The notes under the pieces are model-generated. The model was not told the origin of the DNA, made no database searches, and saw only the letters and a list, made by a program, of their open reading frames with translations. Both the position numbers and the translations under genes were made by a program. 57,968 nucleotides of DNA from Methylococcaceae bacterium (GTDB taxonomy: Bacteria; Pseudomonadota; Gammaproteobacteria; Methylococcales; Methylococcaceae). The stretch's first letter is position 1; each line of letters starts with the position of its first letter. Where the stretch lies: positions 1-57,968 of the forward strand of contig CADDYU010000007.1 in assembly GCA_902810705.1 (NCBI GenBank), read 5' to 3'. Positions 1 through 10,127 of the stretch are shown in pieces.

Positions 1-506
1 GGCGATTGGACATCAACACCCAGGGGCTACTACTGACGACCACCAACGGAGAACTCGTCAACCGCCTGATGCATCCCTCCCGGCAAATCGAGCGGGAATA
101 CGCCGTGCGCGTTTTAGGTCCGGTGGATGACCGGATGCTCGAACGGCTGGTCCAGGGGGTGGATCTGGAGGACGGGCCGGCACGATTCGAAGCCATCCGG
201 CCCGCCGGCGGGGAGGGGGCCAATCGCTGGCTTCACGTCACCTTAAGGGAAGGGCGCAACCGCATCGTGCGGCGGCTGTGGGAATCCCAGGGCGTGACCG
301 TCAGCCGACTGATTCGGGTGAGATTCGGAAATCTGGAGCTTCCGCCTCGCCTCAAGGCGGGGAGCTATCTCGAGCTTCCCCCCGATGAGGTGGCGGCGTT
401 GATGGAATCGGTGGGGTTGACTTCGAGCCAGGAGCTTAAGGAGCCTCCACCACGGCTGGCCAAGCCGCGCCAGCGGCACAAGCGGCACAAGGGCGAGGGA
501 AGATAA
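1..506 (+). CDS. rluB: 23S rRNA pseudouridine synthase RluB, 3' part (5' end outside window)
   Basis: This is the C-terminal part of an RsuA/RluB/RluE-family pseudouridine synthase, which isomerises a uridine of 23S rRNA (U2605 in E. coli). The frame is open from base 3 and reads RLDINTQGLLLTTTNGEL, the family motif that carries the catalytic Asp. It is followed by the conserved segments LMHPSRQIEREYAV and EGRNRIVRRLWES. The last 35 or so residues are basic and low in complexity, as often seen in RluB tails. The N-terminal S4 domain lies upstream of the window. RluB rather than RluE is my choice because of the basic tail and is not proven. The gene converges with the SUF operon. Confidence 0.85.
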   Translation, partial: RLDINTQGLLLTTTNGELVNRLMHPSRQIEREYAVRVLGPVDDRMLERLVQGVDLEDGPARFEAIRPAGGEGANRWLHVTLREGRNRIVRRLWESQGVTVSRLIRVRFGNLELPPRLKAGSYLELPPDEVAALMESVGLTSSQELKEPPPRLAKPRQRHKRHKGEGR

Positions 507-567
507 ACTTCGGGAGGGATGCTCGCGCGAGAGGGCTGTCAATCGCCTCGTACCGACTTCCGACAGA

Positions 568-888
568 TCAATCCCAGCGCTCATCCCTCACCTGAATCCT
601 GCCGTCCCGCACCCGCGTCGAGAAGGTCGCGAGATCCTCGTAGGCGGGTGGGGACAGCACCGCGCCGGTCTTGAGGCAGAAGCGGGCGCCATGACGGGGG
701 CAGATGATTTCGCAGCCGTCGAGCCGCCCGCTGGCGATTTCCGCCCCATCGTGGGTGCAGGCGTCCTCCACCGCATAGTAATGACCGTCGACCATGAACA
801 CGGCGACGTCCACGCCGTCCACGTCGACGACAACATGCTCGCCGTTCGCGAGGCTGCCTTCGGGGGCGACGTCGACCCAGTCGGACAT
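568..888 (-). CDS. Rieske-type [2Fe-2S] ferredoxin of the SUF operon
   Basis: A 106-residue Rieske ferredoxin of the non-heme-iron-oxygenase ferredoxin type. The cluster ligands are visible as C44-x-H46 (CTHDG) and C63-x2-H66 (CPRHG). The start is the ATG before MSDWVDVAPEG, which has AAGGA about 8 bases upstream; longer open reading extends over the SufU gene's tail and has no ribosome site. It is the last gene of the SUF operon, 43 bases after sufU. It may supply electrons for cluster assembly or simply be a client protein. No oxygenase gene is nearby, so a role in aromatic oxidation is unlikely. Confidence 0.88.
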   Translation of the reverse strand: MSDWVDVAPEGSLANGEHVVVDVDGVDVAVFMVDGHYYAVEDACTHDGAEIASGRLDGCEIICPRHGARFCLKTGAVLSPPAYEDLATFSTRVRDGRIQVRDERWD

Positions 889-931
889 TCTTGATTCCTT
901 ACAGTAAACCTGATTTCCGAGAAAAAGCTGG

Positions 932-1387
932 TTACTCGGTCGACACCGTCTCGGCTTCGTTCTTGAGCGCCGCTTGCAGGGAATGCCAGGCCAGGGTCGC
1001 GCATTTGACCCGCGCCGGATAAGCCCGGACGCCGGCCAGGACGGCAAGCTTGCCGAGGTCTTCCAGATTCACCGCCTCGCTGTTCTTGCCGGTGGTGATG
1101 CGGTGGAACAGTTCGAACAAGCGCTCCGCTTCCTGCTCGGTCTTGCCCTTGACGATCTCGGTCATCAGCGAGGCGGACGCGGTGGAAATGGCGCAGCCCG
1201 AGCCTTGGAAGCTCACATCCTCGATGAGGCCGTCGTTGATCCGGACGTAGAGCGTGATGCGGTCGCCGCACAAAGGGTTGAAGCCCTCGATCTTGCGGCT
1301 CGCGCCCGGCATGACGCGGAAGTTGCGGGGGTTGCGGTTGTGGTCGAACACCACTTCCTGATAAAGATCTCTGATCCGATCCAGCAT
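932..1387 (-). CDS. sufU: SufU-type Fe-S assembly protein / zinc-dependent sulfur acceptor
   Basis: This 151-residue protein of the IscU/NifU-N fold has the three conserved cysteines C40 (NPLCGD), C65 (GSGCAIS) and C129 (VKCATL), with D42 next to C40. The 64-residue distance between the second and third cysteine is about 20 longer than in IscU. That insertion is the mark of true SufU, which in Firmicutes takes sulfur from SufS through a zinc ligand swap. It follows sufS and replaces the SufE expected in an enterobacterial suf operon. Whether it acts as sulfur acceptor or scaffold cannot be settled from sequence. Confidence 0.92.
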   Translation of the reverse strand: MLDRIRDLYQEVVFDHNRNPRNFRVMPGASRKIEGFNPLCGDRITLYVRINDGLIEDVSFQGSGCAISTASASLMTEIVKGKTEQEAERLFELFHRITTGKNSEAVNLEDLGKLAVLAGVRAYPARVKCATLAWHSLQAALKNEAETVSTE

Positions 1388-1484
1388 AATGCAAACACCT
1401 TAAGAGGCTCAAATCCGTGCCCGCCCCGCCCGCGGATCGCACCTGCCGCTTTGGCGGGAGTGAGGCAATCAAAAACAATCGCTT

Positions 1485-2801
1485 TCAGCCGAATACCTTG
1501 ATGACCTGGCGGATGCCGTCGATCAACGCATCCACTTCCTCGAACGTGTTGTACAGCCCGAAGGAGGCGCGGGCGGTCGCGGGGACGCCGAAGAAGTCCA
1601 TCACCGGCATGGCACAGTGATGGCCGGCGCGGACGGCGATGCCGAGATGGTCCAGGATGGTCCCGATGTCGTGGGGATGGATGCGATCCAGGGTAAACGC
1701 CAGAATCGCCCCCTTGTGTGCGGCCGTGCCGACCAGGCTCAAGCCGGGAATGCTTAGCGCCCGCTCGGTGGCGTATTCCAGCAGCCGGGCTTCGTGGTCC
1801 GCGACGGCGGCGAGGCTCACGCTATCGAGATAATCCAGCGCCGCGCCGAGGGCGATGGCATCGGCGATGTTGGGGGTGCCGGCCTCGAACTTGTACGGCA
1901 GCGCGTTGTACTCGGTCTTCTCGAAGGTCACCCGGCGGATCATGTCGCCGCCGCCCTGGTAAGGCGGCATCGCGTTCAACAGTTTCTCCTTCCCGTACAG
2001 CACGCCGATTCCGGAGGGCCCGTACAGCTTGTGGCCGGAAAGGGCATAGAAATCGCAGTCCAGCGCCTGCACGTCCACCGCCATGTGGGGCGCCGCTTGG
2101 GCACCATCCAGTAGCACCGGGACGCCTCTCGCGTGGGCCAGCGCGATGATGTCCTCGACCGGATTGATGGTGCCGAGAGCATTGGACATGTGCACGACCG
2201 AGACCAGCTTGGTGCGGTCCGACAACGCCCGCTCGAACTCGTCCATCCGCAGTTCGCCACGGAGGTCGATGGGCGCGACCTTGAGCACCGCGCCCGTTTG
2301 CTCGCACAGCATCTGCCAGGGCACGATGTTGGAATGGTGCTCCATGGCGGTGATGAGGATTTCATCGCCCGCCCCGATTTTGCTGCGGCCATAGGACTGG
2401 GCCACGAGGTTGATGGCCTCGGTGGTGCCGCGCACGAAAATGATTTCGTGGCTGTGCTTGGCGTTGAGGAAACGCTGGACTTTCTCCCGCGCGGCTTCGA
2501 AGAGTTCCGTGCAGCGTTGGCTCAAGGTGTGCACGCCCCGATGCACATTGGAATAGTCTTCCTCGTATACCTTGCGCAGGCAGTCGATGACCGCCTTCGG
2601 CTTGTGCGTCGAGGCGGCGTTGTCGAGATAAACCAGGGGTTTGCCGTGGATGCTCTGGTCCAGGATCGGGAAGTCCGCGCGGATTTTCGCGGGATCGAGG
2701 CCGGGTTTGACTAGCCCCCGATGAACCGGCGGGGGCGCGAAATCCGGCAGGGCTTCGGGGTAGCCGTGCGCTTGTTGCTGAGCGAAAGCATCGTTGTTCA
2801 T
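1485..2801 (-). CDS. sufS: Cysteine desulfurase SufS
   Basis: A 438-residue group II cysteine desulfurase. It is PLP-dependent and moves sulfur from L-cysteine to an active-site cysteine as persulfide. Visible motifs are the PLP lysine K258 in SGHKLYGP, the DGAQ segment at 232-235, HHSN at 155-158, and the catalytic cysteine C396 in RAGHHCAMP. The N-terminus is about 30 residues longer than usual, but the ATG overlaps the sufD stop codon by 4 bases (ATGA), so translational coupling supports this start. The partner acceptor is presumably the SufU encoded 97 bases downstream. Confidence 0.96.
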   Translation of the reverse strand: MNNDAFAQQQAHGYPEALPDFAPPPVHRGLVKPGLDPAKIRADFPILDQSIHGKPLVYLDNAASTHKPKAVIDCLRKVYEEDYSNVHRGVHTLSQRCTELFEAAREKVQRFLNAKHSHEIIFVRGTTEAINLVAQSYGRSKIGAGDEILITAMEHHSNIVPWQMLCEQTGAVLKVAPIDLRGELRMDEFERALSDRTKLVSVVHMSNALGTINPVEDIIALAHARGVPVLLDGAQAAPHMAVDVQALDCDFYALSGHKLYGPSGIGVLYGKEKLLNAMPPYQGGGDMIRRVTFEKTEYNALPYKFEAGTPNIADAIALGAALDYLDSVSLAAVADHEARLLEYATERALSIPGLSLVGTAAHKGAILAFTLDRIHPHDIGTILDHLGIAVRAGHHCAMPVMDFFGVPATARASFGLYNTFEEVDALIDGIRQVIKVFG

Positions 2802-4099
2802 AGCCAGTCTTCCCGTATGTCGGCTTGCGGCAGAGCGGCCAGCAGCGCGGACTGAACCTGGTGCTTTAGGCTATCCGGCCGGATCTTCTCCACCATTTCG
2901 TTGGCGAAGGCGAAGGTCAGCATGTTGCGGGCCGAGAGTTCATCGACCCCTCGCGACTGCAGGTAAAACACCGCGCTCGAATCGAGCTGGCCCACCGTGA
3001 CGCCGTGGGCGCACTTCACGTCGTCGGCGTGGATTTCGAGCTGCGGCTTGCTGTCGATTTCGGCATCCTCGGAGAGCAGGAGGTTTCGGCTGCTCATCTC
3101 GGCGTCGGTTTTCTGGGCGTCCTGATGCACCACGATCCGTCCGGAAAAGACCCCGCGCCCCCGGCCGGCGGCGATGCCGCGATAGCTTTCCCGGCTGATC
3201 GCCTGGGGCGCGCGATGCCGGAGCAGGGTGTGAGTGTCGAGATGACGGCGGCCGGTGGCGAGAAACAGGCCGTCCAGCTCGCATTCCGCGCCGTGACCCA
3301 GTTCGCTATGGATTTCGGTGCGGGCCAGAAGCCCGCCGAAGGCGGCGTGATGCTGGCGCAGCCGGGCGGAACGCGCCTGTTCCGCGTAGATGCCGCCGAA
3401 ATGATAAGCCTTGTCGGTTTCGATCTGGAGCTTGATGTGCTCAAGCCCGGCATTCTCGTCCAAGTGAATTTCCGTAACGGCCGCCGTCAGATAGCTCGCG
3501 CTGCCCGTGCCGATATAAGTCTCGATGACCCGCGCCTCGGCGTTCCGCTCGACCGCGATCAGATGGCGGAGCACCGAAAGCCCGTCCGGACGGGTGGCGA
3601 CATGGATGATCTGCAAGGGTTTTTCCAGCCTCAGCCCGGCGGGCACGTGGATGAGCGCCCCGTCCCGGAAGTACGCCGTGGTGAAGGCGACAAAGCCGTG
3701 TTCTTCCCGCGCGGCGATCTTGTGAAAAAAGGCCTCGGCCTGCTCGGGAGAACGCTCCAGCGCCTCGGCCAGAGGCAAGACGACGCCTTCCGGAAGCCCC
3801 GCCGTGATCGAACGATCCTTGGCATAAACGCCGTCCACGAATACCAGGGACCACGCTTCGGGCAGGCGGTAGCGTTCGAGGGTGGCTTTGTCCACCCGGG
3901 CGGATTCGCCAGCGGCCGGCTTGAACAGCTTCTTCTCGATGGGCGCCACATTGGTGTATTTCCATTCTTCCTCGCGGGGGGACGGGAAGCCGCCGGTGGC
4001 GAAACGCGCCTCCCCCGCACGGCGGAGGGCTTCCAGCCAGTCGAGATGCCGTCCCGGCAAAAGCGGCGCGAGCTGTCGGAACTGTTCGGCGTAATTCAT
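2798..4099 (-). CDS. sufD: Fe-S assembly scaffold component SufD
   Basis: SufD, 433 residues, forms the SufBC2D scaffold complex together with SufB and SufC. The C-terminal half carries the right-handed beta-helix core, and the conserved segment DDVKCAHGVTVGQLD contains the functional histidine of the CAHG motif. The start is the ATG of MNYAEQFRQLAP, 13 bases after the sufC stop. Upstream in-frame codons lie inside sufC and are ignored. The gene is in the usual B-C-D-S order and overlaps sufS by 4 bases. Confidence 0.95.
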   Translation of the reverse strand: MNYAEQFRQLAPLLPGRHLDWLEALRRAGEARFATGGFPSPREEEWKYTNVAPIEKKLFKPAAGESARVDKATLERYRLPEAWSLVFVDGVYAKDRSITAGLPEGVVLPLAEALERSPEQAEAFFHKIAAREEHGFVAFTTAYFRDGALIHVPAGLRLEKPLQIIHVATRPDGLSVLRHLIAVERNAEARVIETYIGTGSASYLTAAVTEIHLDENAGLEHIKLQIETDKAYHFGGIYAEQARSARLRQHHAAFGGLLARTEIHSELGHGAECELDGLFLATGRRHLDTHTLLRHRAPQAISRESYRGIAAGRGRGVFSGRIVVHQDAQKTDAEMSSRNLLLSEDAEIDSKPQLEIHADDVKCAHGVTVGQLDSSAVFYLQSRGVDELSARNMLTFAFANEMVEKIRPDSLKHQVQSALLAALPQADIREDWL

Positions 4100-4112
4100 G
4101 GCGGAGCACACC

Positions 4113-4871
4113 TCAGACGCTCGCGGCGGCGGACTGGTCGATCCAGCCGTAGCCTTTGCTTTCCAGTTCCAGCGCGAGTTCGGGGCCACCGGATTTGACG
4201 ATGCGGCCCTGTGCCAGGACATGCACCACGTCCGGCTTGATGTAGTTGAGTAGACGCTGGTAATGCGTCACCAGGATGAAGGAGTGTTCCGGCGAACGCA
4301 GCGAATTCACTCCGTCGGCGACGATCTTGAGCGCATCGATGTCGAGACCGGAGTCGGTTTCGTCGAGGATGCACAAGGACGGCTCCAGCACCGCCATTTG
4401 CAGGATTTCGTTGCGTTTCTTCTCGCCGCCGGAGAAGCCTTCGTTGATGCCCCGATAAAGAAACTGCTCGTCCAGATTCAAGGCCTTGATCTTGCCTCTC
4501 ACCAGTTGCAGGAAATCCATGGCGTCCACTTCGCTGTCACCACGATGCCTGCGGACCGCGTTCAAGGCGGCCTTCAGCAAATAGATGTTGCTGACGCCGG
4601 GGATTTCCACAGGGTATTGGAAAGCCAGGAATACCCCTTCCCGGGCCCGTTCTTCCGGTTTCATGTCGAGCAGGTTCTGGCCCTTGTAAGTCACGCGGCC
4701 GCCAGTCACTTCATACCCGGAACGTCCGGCCAGCACATGGGACAACGTGCTTTTCCCCGAGCCGTTCGGTCCCATGATGGCGTGGACCTCGCCGGCCTGC
4801 ACGTCCAGGCTGATGCCTTGAAGGATGGGTTTGCTATCGACCTGTACGTGTAAATTCTCAATATTCAGCAT
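4113..4871 (-). CDS. sufC: Fe-S assembly ATPase SufC
   Basis: A 252-residue ABC-type ATPase that drives the SufBCD scaffold. Walker A is GPNGSGKST near residues 34-42, the signature is FSGGEKKR, Walker B is LCILDETDSGLD, and the H-loop is VTHYQRLL. The segment FSGGEKKRNEILQM is typical of SufC. The length matches the family (about 250). It lies 55 bases after sufB in the operon and acts in the cytosol, without a membrane partner. Confidence 0.96.
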   Translation of the reverse strand: MLNIENLHVQVDSKPILQGISLDVQAGEVHAIMGPNGSGKSTLSHVLAGRSGYEVTGGRVTYKGQNLLDMKPEERAREGVFLAFQYPVEIPGVSNIYLLKAALNAVRRHRGDSEVDAMDFLQLVRGKIKALNLDEQFLYRGINEGFSGGEKKRNEILQMAVLEPSLCILDETDSGLDIDALKIVADGVNSLRSPEHSFILVTHYQRLLNYIKPDVVHVLAQGRIVKSGGPELALELESKGYGWIDQSAAASV

Positions 4872-4926
4872 GGTTTCGATAAAATCTTTGTCGAGTAAAA
4901 AGCCTTTGAAAGGTCAAGTCGACCCT

Positions 4927-6372
<1,446 letters not shown>

Positions 6373-6375
6373 GTC

Positions 6376-6849
6376 TTACTCCGCGAATTTTCTCGGCTGA
6401 ACGGAAATGCTGCTAAGGGGAATACGGATTTCCTCAAGGGGCTTCACCATGGGTGCCGCCATGTCCGAAAGGGTGACCGATTCCAGGGCCGTGCGTATGG
6501 CTCGATTGATGACGGTCCAATTGCCTCGGATCTGGCAGGAGGAGGACTGCTGACAGACATCGTGCTCCAGTCCGCATTCGGTCAGGGCAATGGGGCCTTC
6601 GAGCGCGTAAATGATGCTCGCCACACTGGTTTTCTCCGGCGCATAAGCCAACTGATAACCGCCCCGTGCGCCACGGATCGATCTCAATACACCGGCGCGG
6701 GTCAGGGTCTTCAAAACCTTACTTACCGTGGGTATGGCAACGCCTGCCGATTCCGCTAAATCTGCGGTGGCATAGATTTGCCCGGCATCTTTTGCCATGT
6801 AGCCCAGGATAATGATGGCATAATCGGTTAGTTTGCTGATGCGGAGCAT
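6376..6849 (-). CDS. sufR: Rrf2-family Fe-S sensing regulator of the SUF operon
   Basis: A 157-residue Rrf2/IscR-family transcription factor of the type placed first in SUF operons of many Proteobacteria. The winged-helix domain is at about 1-65 (KLTDYAIIILGYMA, then PTVSKVLKTLTRAGVL). Three cysteines, C92-x6-C99-x5-C105, match the IscR cluster-binding pattern, so it probably binds a [2Fe-2S] or related cluster. Its promoter carries an IscR type-1-like operator overlapping the -10 box, which suggests autorepression when clusters are plentiful. The symbol sufR is used by analogy; it is not the cyanobacterial DeoR-type SufR. Confidence 0.92.
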   Translation of the reverse strand: MLRISKLTDYAIIILGYMAKDAGQIYATADLAESAGVAIPTVSKVLKTLTRAGVLRSIRGARGGYQLAYAPEKTSVASIIYALEGPIALTECGLEHDVCQQSSSCQIRGNWTVINRAIRTALESVTLSDMAAPMVKPLEEIRIPLSSISVQPRKFAE

Positions 6850-6867
6850 AGGACACCTCTTTATAGT

Positions 6868-6901
6868 GGACCATTTTAGTCCTCTTTGATTCCCAAGTAA
6901 A
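6868..6901 (-). promoter_or_regulatory. SUF operon promoter with IscR type-1-like operator
   Basis: On the minus strand a -35 box TTTACT (6896-6901) and a -10 box TAAAAT (6873-6878) are separated by exactly 17 bases. The -10 lies inside the near-palindrome GGACTAAAATGGTCC (6868-6882). Its core GACTAAAATGGTC agrees with 12 of 13 positions of the E. coli IscR type-1 pattern GACTRWWWYAGTC, with one A-to-G change. The sufR start codon follows at 6849. Promoter and operator are inferred from sequence only. Confidence 0.6.
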
Positions 6902-7056
6902 CACTTCGTTATTCGAATTGCGGTTTGTTCTTGTGCCGCATTACCGCATTTACATAGGTCCCACGATTCTTACCGTAGGATTCGGCGTTATACTTGAGAT
7001 CTGACATTGGATTGGCGGCTTTCCGGCTGCCTGGATTGGCGATTGAGACGGGTTCC

Positions 7057-8748
7057 ATGACAAAAATTTATTTGCAGCTTAGCGGCCTTTTTAAGTACGC
7101 GGTGTGGGCGATGGTGTTGCTCGGAAATCCTGCGACCGCCGAGGAGTTCCTGATCGACACGCCTTCGGCGCACATTCAGCATCTTCTCCGGGAAGGCGTG
7201 CTGCCGCGCTTGCATTGGGGCCGTTTTCCTGATTATCAAGCTCGTCTAGATCAACTCTACGCGCAGAATGGATGGATGCCTTTGTGGATCAAGGATGGCA
7301 AACCGAGCTCGCAGGCCGCCGCCGTAGTCGCGAGCCTGGCGGAAGCGGACGATAAAGGACTGGATTCCGCCGATTACGATGCCGAACTGTTGCGGAAGTG
7401 GCTGGCGTCGCCGGATTGGACCAATGCCGCCGATCCGCGTGAGGTCGCGGCGTTTGATGTCGCTCTGAGCCTATCGGCGATGCGGTATATCTCCAGTCTT
7501 TATCTTGGGCGGGTCAACCCTCGCCACGTGGATTTCGGTCTTAGCATCGAGCCTAAAAAGGTCGACTTGCCGAATCTGGTGCAGAAGATCGCTCAGAGCG
7601 ATCATCCCAAGGCACTAGCCGACGACATGGAACCCAAGCTGCCAATTTACCGCACGCTCAAAGAGGCTCTTACCCGCTATCGAGCTCTGGCGAAGGACAT
7701 GCAGATGCCTTCCCTGGCGTTCCCGCCGAAGTTTAGTCCGGGCGCTCGCCACAAGGACGTTCCGGCCTTGCGGCGATTATTGTTTGCCTTGGGTGACCTT
7801 AAAGAGATTAAGCCCGGCGCGGCGGATTCAGAGGTTTATGATCTCGAGGTGGCGGCTGCGGTGAAATCTTTCCAGCAGCGCCATGGGTTAAGAGCTGATG
7901 GCGTAATTGGCAAGGGAACCTTGACGCGGCTGAGCGTTCCCTTCGCCGAGCGGGTGAAGCAAATCCGGTTAGGGTTGGAGCGGCTGCGCTGGTTGCCGGA
8001 TGATATCCGCGGACTCTATCTCATCGTCAACATTCCTTCGTTTCAGCTATATGGCTCCAGGGCGGGAGAAGGATTCGGTCATCACGACATCCAGATGGAC
8101 GTGATCGTCGGCGAGGCCATCGGCGGGCGTCACACACCCGTTTTCCACTCGGACATGACCTATGTTATTTTCCGTCCCTACTGGAATGTGCCCTACAAGA
8201 TCACGGCCAAGGAGTTATTGCCCATCATCCGCCGTAATCCAGGATATCTCGCGCGCAACAACATGGAACTCGTTTCCAATTTCGCGCCTAGCGCCATGCC
8301 TTACGAGCCCAGTCTCGAAAACATTGAAATGCTTTCCACCGGCGCCCTCAAGCTACGCCAGAGACCGGGCCCTAAGAATGCCCTTGGATTGGTCAAGTTC
8401 GCCTTTCCCAACAACAACAATGTCTATCTCCACAGTACCCCTAGCAAGGGGCTGTTCCAGCGGGCGCGGCGCGATTTCAGCCACGGCTGCATCCGCGTTC
8501 AGGATCCGGTGAAATTGGCGGAATGGGTGTTAATGGGGCAAGGCGAGTGGACGCGGGAGCGCATTATCTCGGCCATGACGGGCGAAAGCCCTAAGACGGT
8601 CACCCTGAAGCAGCCCATTCCCGTCTACATCTTCTATTCCACGGTGTTGGCGGATCAAGAGGGGCGGGTCGGCTTCTACGAGGATATCTACGGCCACGAT
8701 CTGACCTTGCAAACCCTTCTGGCGAAAGGATTCCCGTACCCATCGTAA
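7057..8748 (+). CDS. L,D-transpeptidase with peptidoglycan-binding domain (YcbB/LdtD-like)
   Basis: A 563-residue murein L,D-transpeptidase that would form 3-3 cross-links or attach proteins in the periplasm. The start chosen is the ATG of MTKIYLQLSGLFKYAV, which yields a signal peptide ending near NPATAEE; the open frame continues upstream but without a signal sequence. A PG_binding_1 domain lies near 240-300 (FQQRHGLRADGVIGKGTL). The YkuD catalytic domain holds S475-H476-G477-C478-I-R, with C478 the nucleophile. The long N-terminal region, length and domain order match E. coli YcbB. It is transcribed divergently from the SUF operon. Confidence 0.9.
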   Translation: MTKIYLQLSGLFKYAVWAMVLLGNPATAEEFLIDTPSAHIQHLLREGVLPRLHWGRFPDYQARLDQLYAQNGWMPLWIKDGKPSSQAAAVVASLAEADDKGLDSADYDAELLRKWLASPDWTNAADPREVAAFDVALSLSAMRYISSLYLGRVNPRHVDFGLSIEPKKVDLPNLVQKIAQSDHPKALADDMEPKLPIYRTLKEALTRYRALAKDMQMPSLAFPPKFSPGARHKDVPALRRLLFALGDLKEIKPGAADSEVYDLEVAAAVKSFQQRHGLRADGVIGKGTLTRLSVPFAERVKQIRLGLERLRWLPDDIRGLYLIVNIPSFQLYGSRAGEGFGHHDIQMDVIVGEAIGGRHTPVFHSDMTYVIFRPYWNVPYKITAKELLPIIRRNPGYLARNNMELVSNFAPSAMPYEPSLENIEMLSTGALKLRQRPGPKNALGLVKFAFPNNNNVYLHSTPSKGLFQRARRDFSHGCIRVQDPVKLAEWVLMGQGEWTRERIISAMTGESPKTVTLKQPIPVYIFYSTVLADQEGRVGFYEDIYGHDLTLQTLLAKGFPYPS

Positions 8749-8938
8749 GAGGTGCGTTGTTCGGCGCGCTTGATGAGGCTGATTTTTTCGGCGAGAGCGA
8801 GGAGACTCGGATTCAGCGGATAGGCCGTGTCCGTCTTGGGGAACTGCGTTGCCGTGTTTCGGCCCCGGTGATTTGAACCCGCAAGGCCCGGGGCGCCCGA
8901 GCCGGTGAATGGAATTTGGCGGATGGTTCGAAAAACGC
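8749..8938. terminator. Convergent spacer with possible stem-loop
   Basis: This 190-base spacer separates two converging genes. It holds an inverted repeat GCCCCGG (8862-8868) / CCGGGGC (8888-8894) with a 19-base loop and no T-run. It could act as a weak bidirectional terminator. Nothing else is recognised here. Confidence 0.25.
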
Positions 8939-9160
8939 CTATTTGGGATTATCCATATCCATCAGGTCGAACACCATGATGAAAGACTTGCCGGTCCGGG
9001 TATTCGTGGCTTTGAACGTTGCGGCGTTGCTGTCCATGCCGGTGCACTCAATGTTAACCGGTGGATCGTTATAGTCACTTTCCGCAATTTCCAAGCGGTC
9101 CATTAATTCTTGATTTTCCTCTGCGGTCAACTCCATGTTGCCTTCTTCGTCGATGCGCAT
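8939..9160 (-). CDS. Small acidic protein of unknown function
   Basis: A 73-residue acidic protein (MRIDEEGNMELTAEENQELM...) that I do not recognise. The internal ATG at 9160 is preferred to an upstream one because GAGGAGG sits about 8 bases before it, an unusually good ribosome site for this window. Two cytosolic-looking parts are visible: a helical, Glu-rich N-terminal half and a beta-like C-terminal half (FKATNTRTGKSFIMVFDL) ending in DMDNPK. There is one cysteine and no signal peptide. It lies 69 bases after the DUF882 gene and may share its transcript. Confidence 0.7.
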   Translation of the reverse strand: MRIDEEGNMELTAEENQELMDRLEIAESDYNDPPVNIECTGMDSNAATFKATNTRTGKSFIMVFDLMDMDNPK

Positions 9161-9229
9161 GGGACTTTCCTCCTCAAGAGTCGCCGTGATCTCCGGAAAG
9201 CGCGCCGAATGAGTCAATAAAGCCGGAGT

Positions 9230-9826
9230 TTACCAAGACCGGATCTTGCCGGTATCAAGATGGACGAAATCGGCGCGCCGATAATATCCCACTCCACCCT
9301 GTTGCAGGGCAAGCGCCACTTTTTGGATGGTTCTGGAGTCCACATCGGTCATGCGGATGTCCACCGCCTTGCCTTCGATATGCATGCTATGCTCGGCCAC
9401 GCCATGTCTGATCTTACGCAGCCAGTTGTTGGTTTCAGGTGAGCGATAGCCGGAAATGATCTTGATCGTGCCGGCGCTGCCCGTGAAAGCGGAGACGGCG
9501 TACAGGAGATCGATTAAGGCGGGATCCATGGCGCGGATTTCGTCACTGCGATGATCCCTAAGGAAATGGCTGAATTTCTGCATGAGCGGCCGATCGTAGT
9601 ATTGCTCCGGACGGCAGACGATCGTGAGGTCTTCGTTGGTATTGACGTTGTGCAGAGAGAGGGTGCGTTCGCGGTTGAAGATGCCGGCGATCGCCTGCGT
9701 GGAAGGCAGCAGCAGCGTGCCGAGCGCGGCCGCGCCGGCTCGGGTCAAAAACGCCCGCCGGGAAATTCCATGGCCGCAGGTAGTAAGAATCGGGCGCGCG
9801 CGATCGACGCCGGGATTTCTGCTCAT
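9230..9826 (-). CDS. DUF882 / YcbK-like M15 peptidase with Tat signal
   Basis: A 198-residue YcbK/DUF882-family protein, related to peptidase M15 D-Ala-D-Ala carboxypeptidases. Likely metal ligands are H149 and D156 (SMHIEGKAVDIR) and H189 (FVHLDTG); ISGYRSPETN at 124-133 is the family signature. The N-terminus has a twin-arginine motif (SRRAFLT at 22-28) followed by a hydrophobic stretch, so export by Tat is expected. It is probably a periplasmic murein endopeptidase. In many Proteobacteria it is paired with a YcbB-type L,D-transpeptidase, as here, where the two genes converge around one small gene. Confidence 0.9.
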   Translation of the reverse strand: MSRNPGVDRARPILTTCGHGISRRAFLTRAGAAALGTLLLPSTQAIAGIFNRERTLSLHNVNTNEDLTIVCRPEQYYDRPLMQKFSHFLRDHRSDEIRAMDPALIDLLYAVSAFTGSAGTIKIISGYRSPETNNWLRKIRHGVAEHSMHIEGKAVDIRMTDVDSRTIQKVALALQQGGVGYYRRADFVHLDTGKIRSW

Positions 9827-10127
9827 AGGCTAAGTCCTCTTCAATAAATCGATTTGGTCTTCGCGTGAGCATCGAGGAATTCTCCGTGAGTTCCATTCGC
9901 CCCTCCGGGGCAGGCGGGGAATTCGTCGATGCCTAGGCGGGAAGTATTTCCCTGGCCGAAGCCTTACACTTTACTTGGTAAAACAGAATGGGATCAACCC
10001 TTTAATCTTAAGGATAAAGTTTAAGCACGAATCATGCTGACAGGTAATCAAAACCATCGGAATGTAGCTCGTTCAAGGTATTGAACCCCAGAAAGGTTTG
10101 GTTTAAGAAAAAACAATAATCTATTTT
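9827..10127. other. Intergenic, about 300 bases, AT-richer
   Basis: No gene is seen. The part next to 9826 should hold the promoter of the DUF882 gene. A perfect inverted repeat GTTCAA (10071-10076) / TTGAAC (10081-10086) with a 4-base loop is present. On the minus strand a run of six T lies between the mtnC stop and this repeat, but no stem precedes it, so it is not a classical terminator. Confidence 0.5.

Noticed and set aside
588..1478. Long open frame (296 codons) over the Rieske and sufU genes
   Set aside because: Its product is Arg/Pro-rich and low in complexity, and it is out of frame with two clearly conserved genes.
3005..4198. Plus-strand open frame opposite sufD
   Set aside because: It is antisense to a conserved gene, with no family motif or ribosome site; GC-rich DNA often leaves such frames.
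8868..8885. Reverse complement reads GGGTTCAAATC, like a tRNA T-loop
   Set aside because: The flanking bases cannot form the T-stem, and no anticodon arm or acceptor stem fits.
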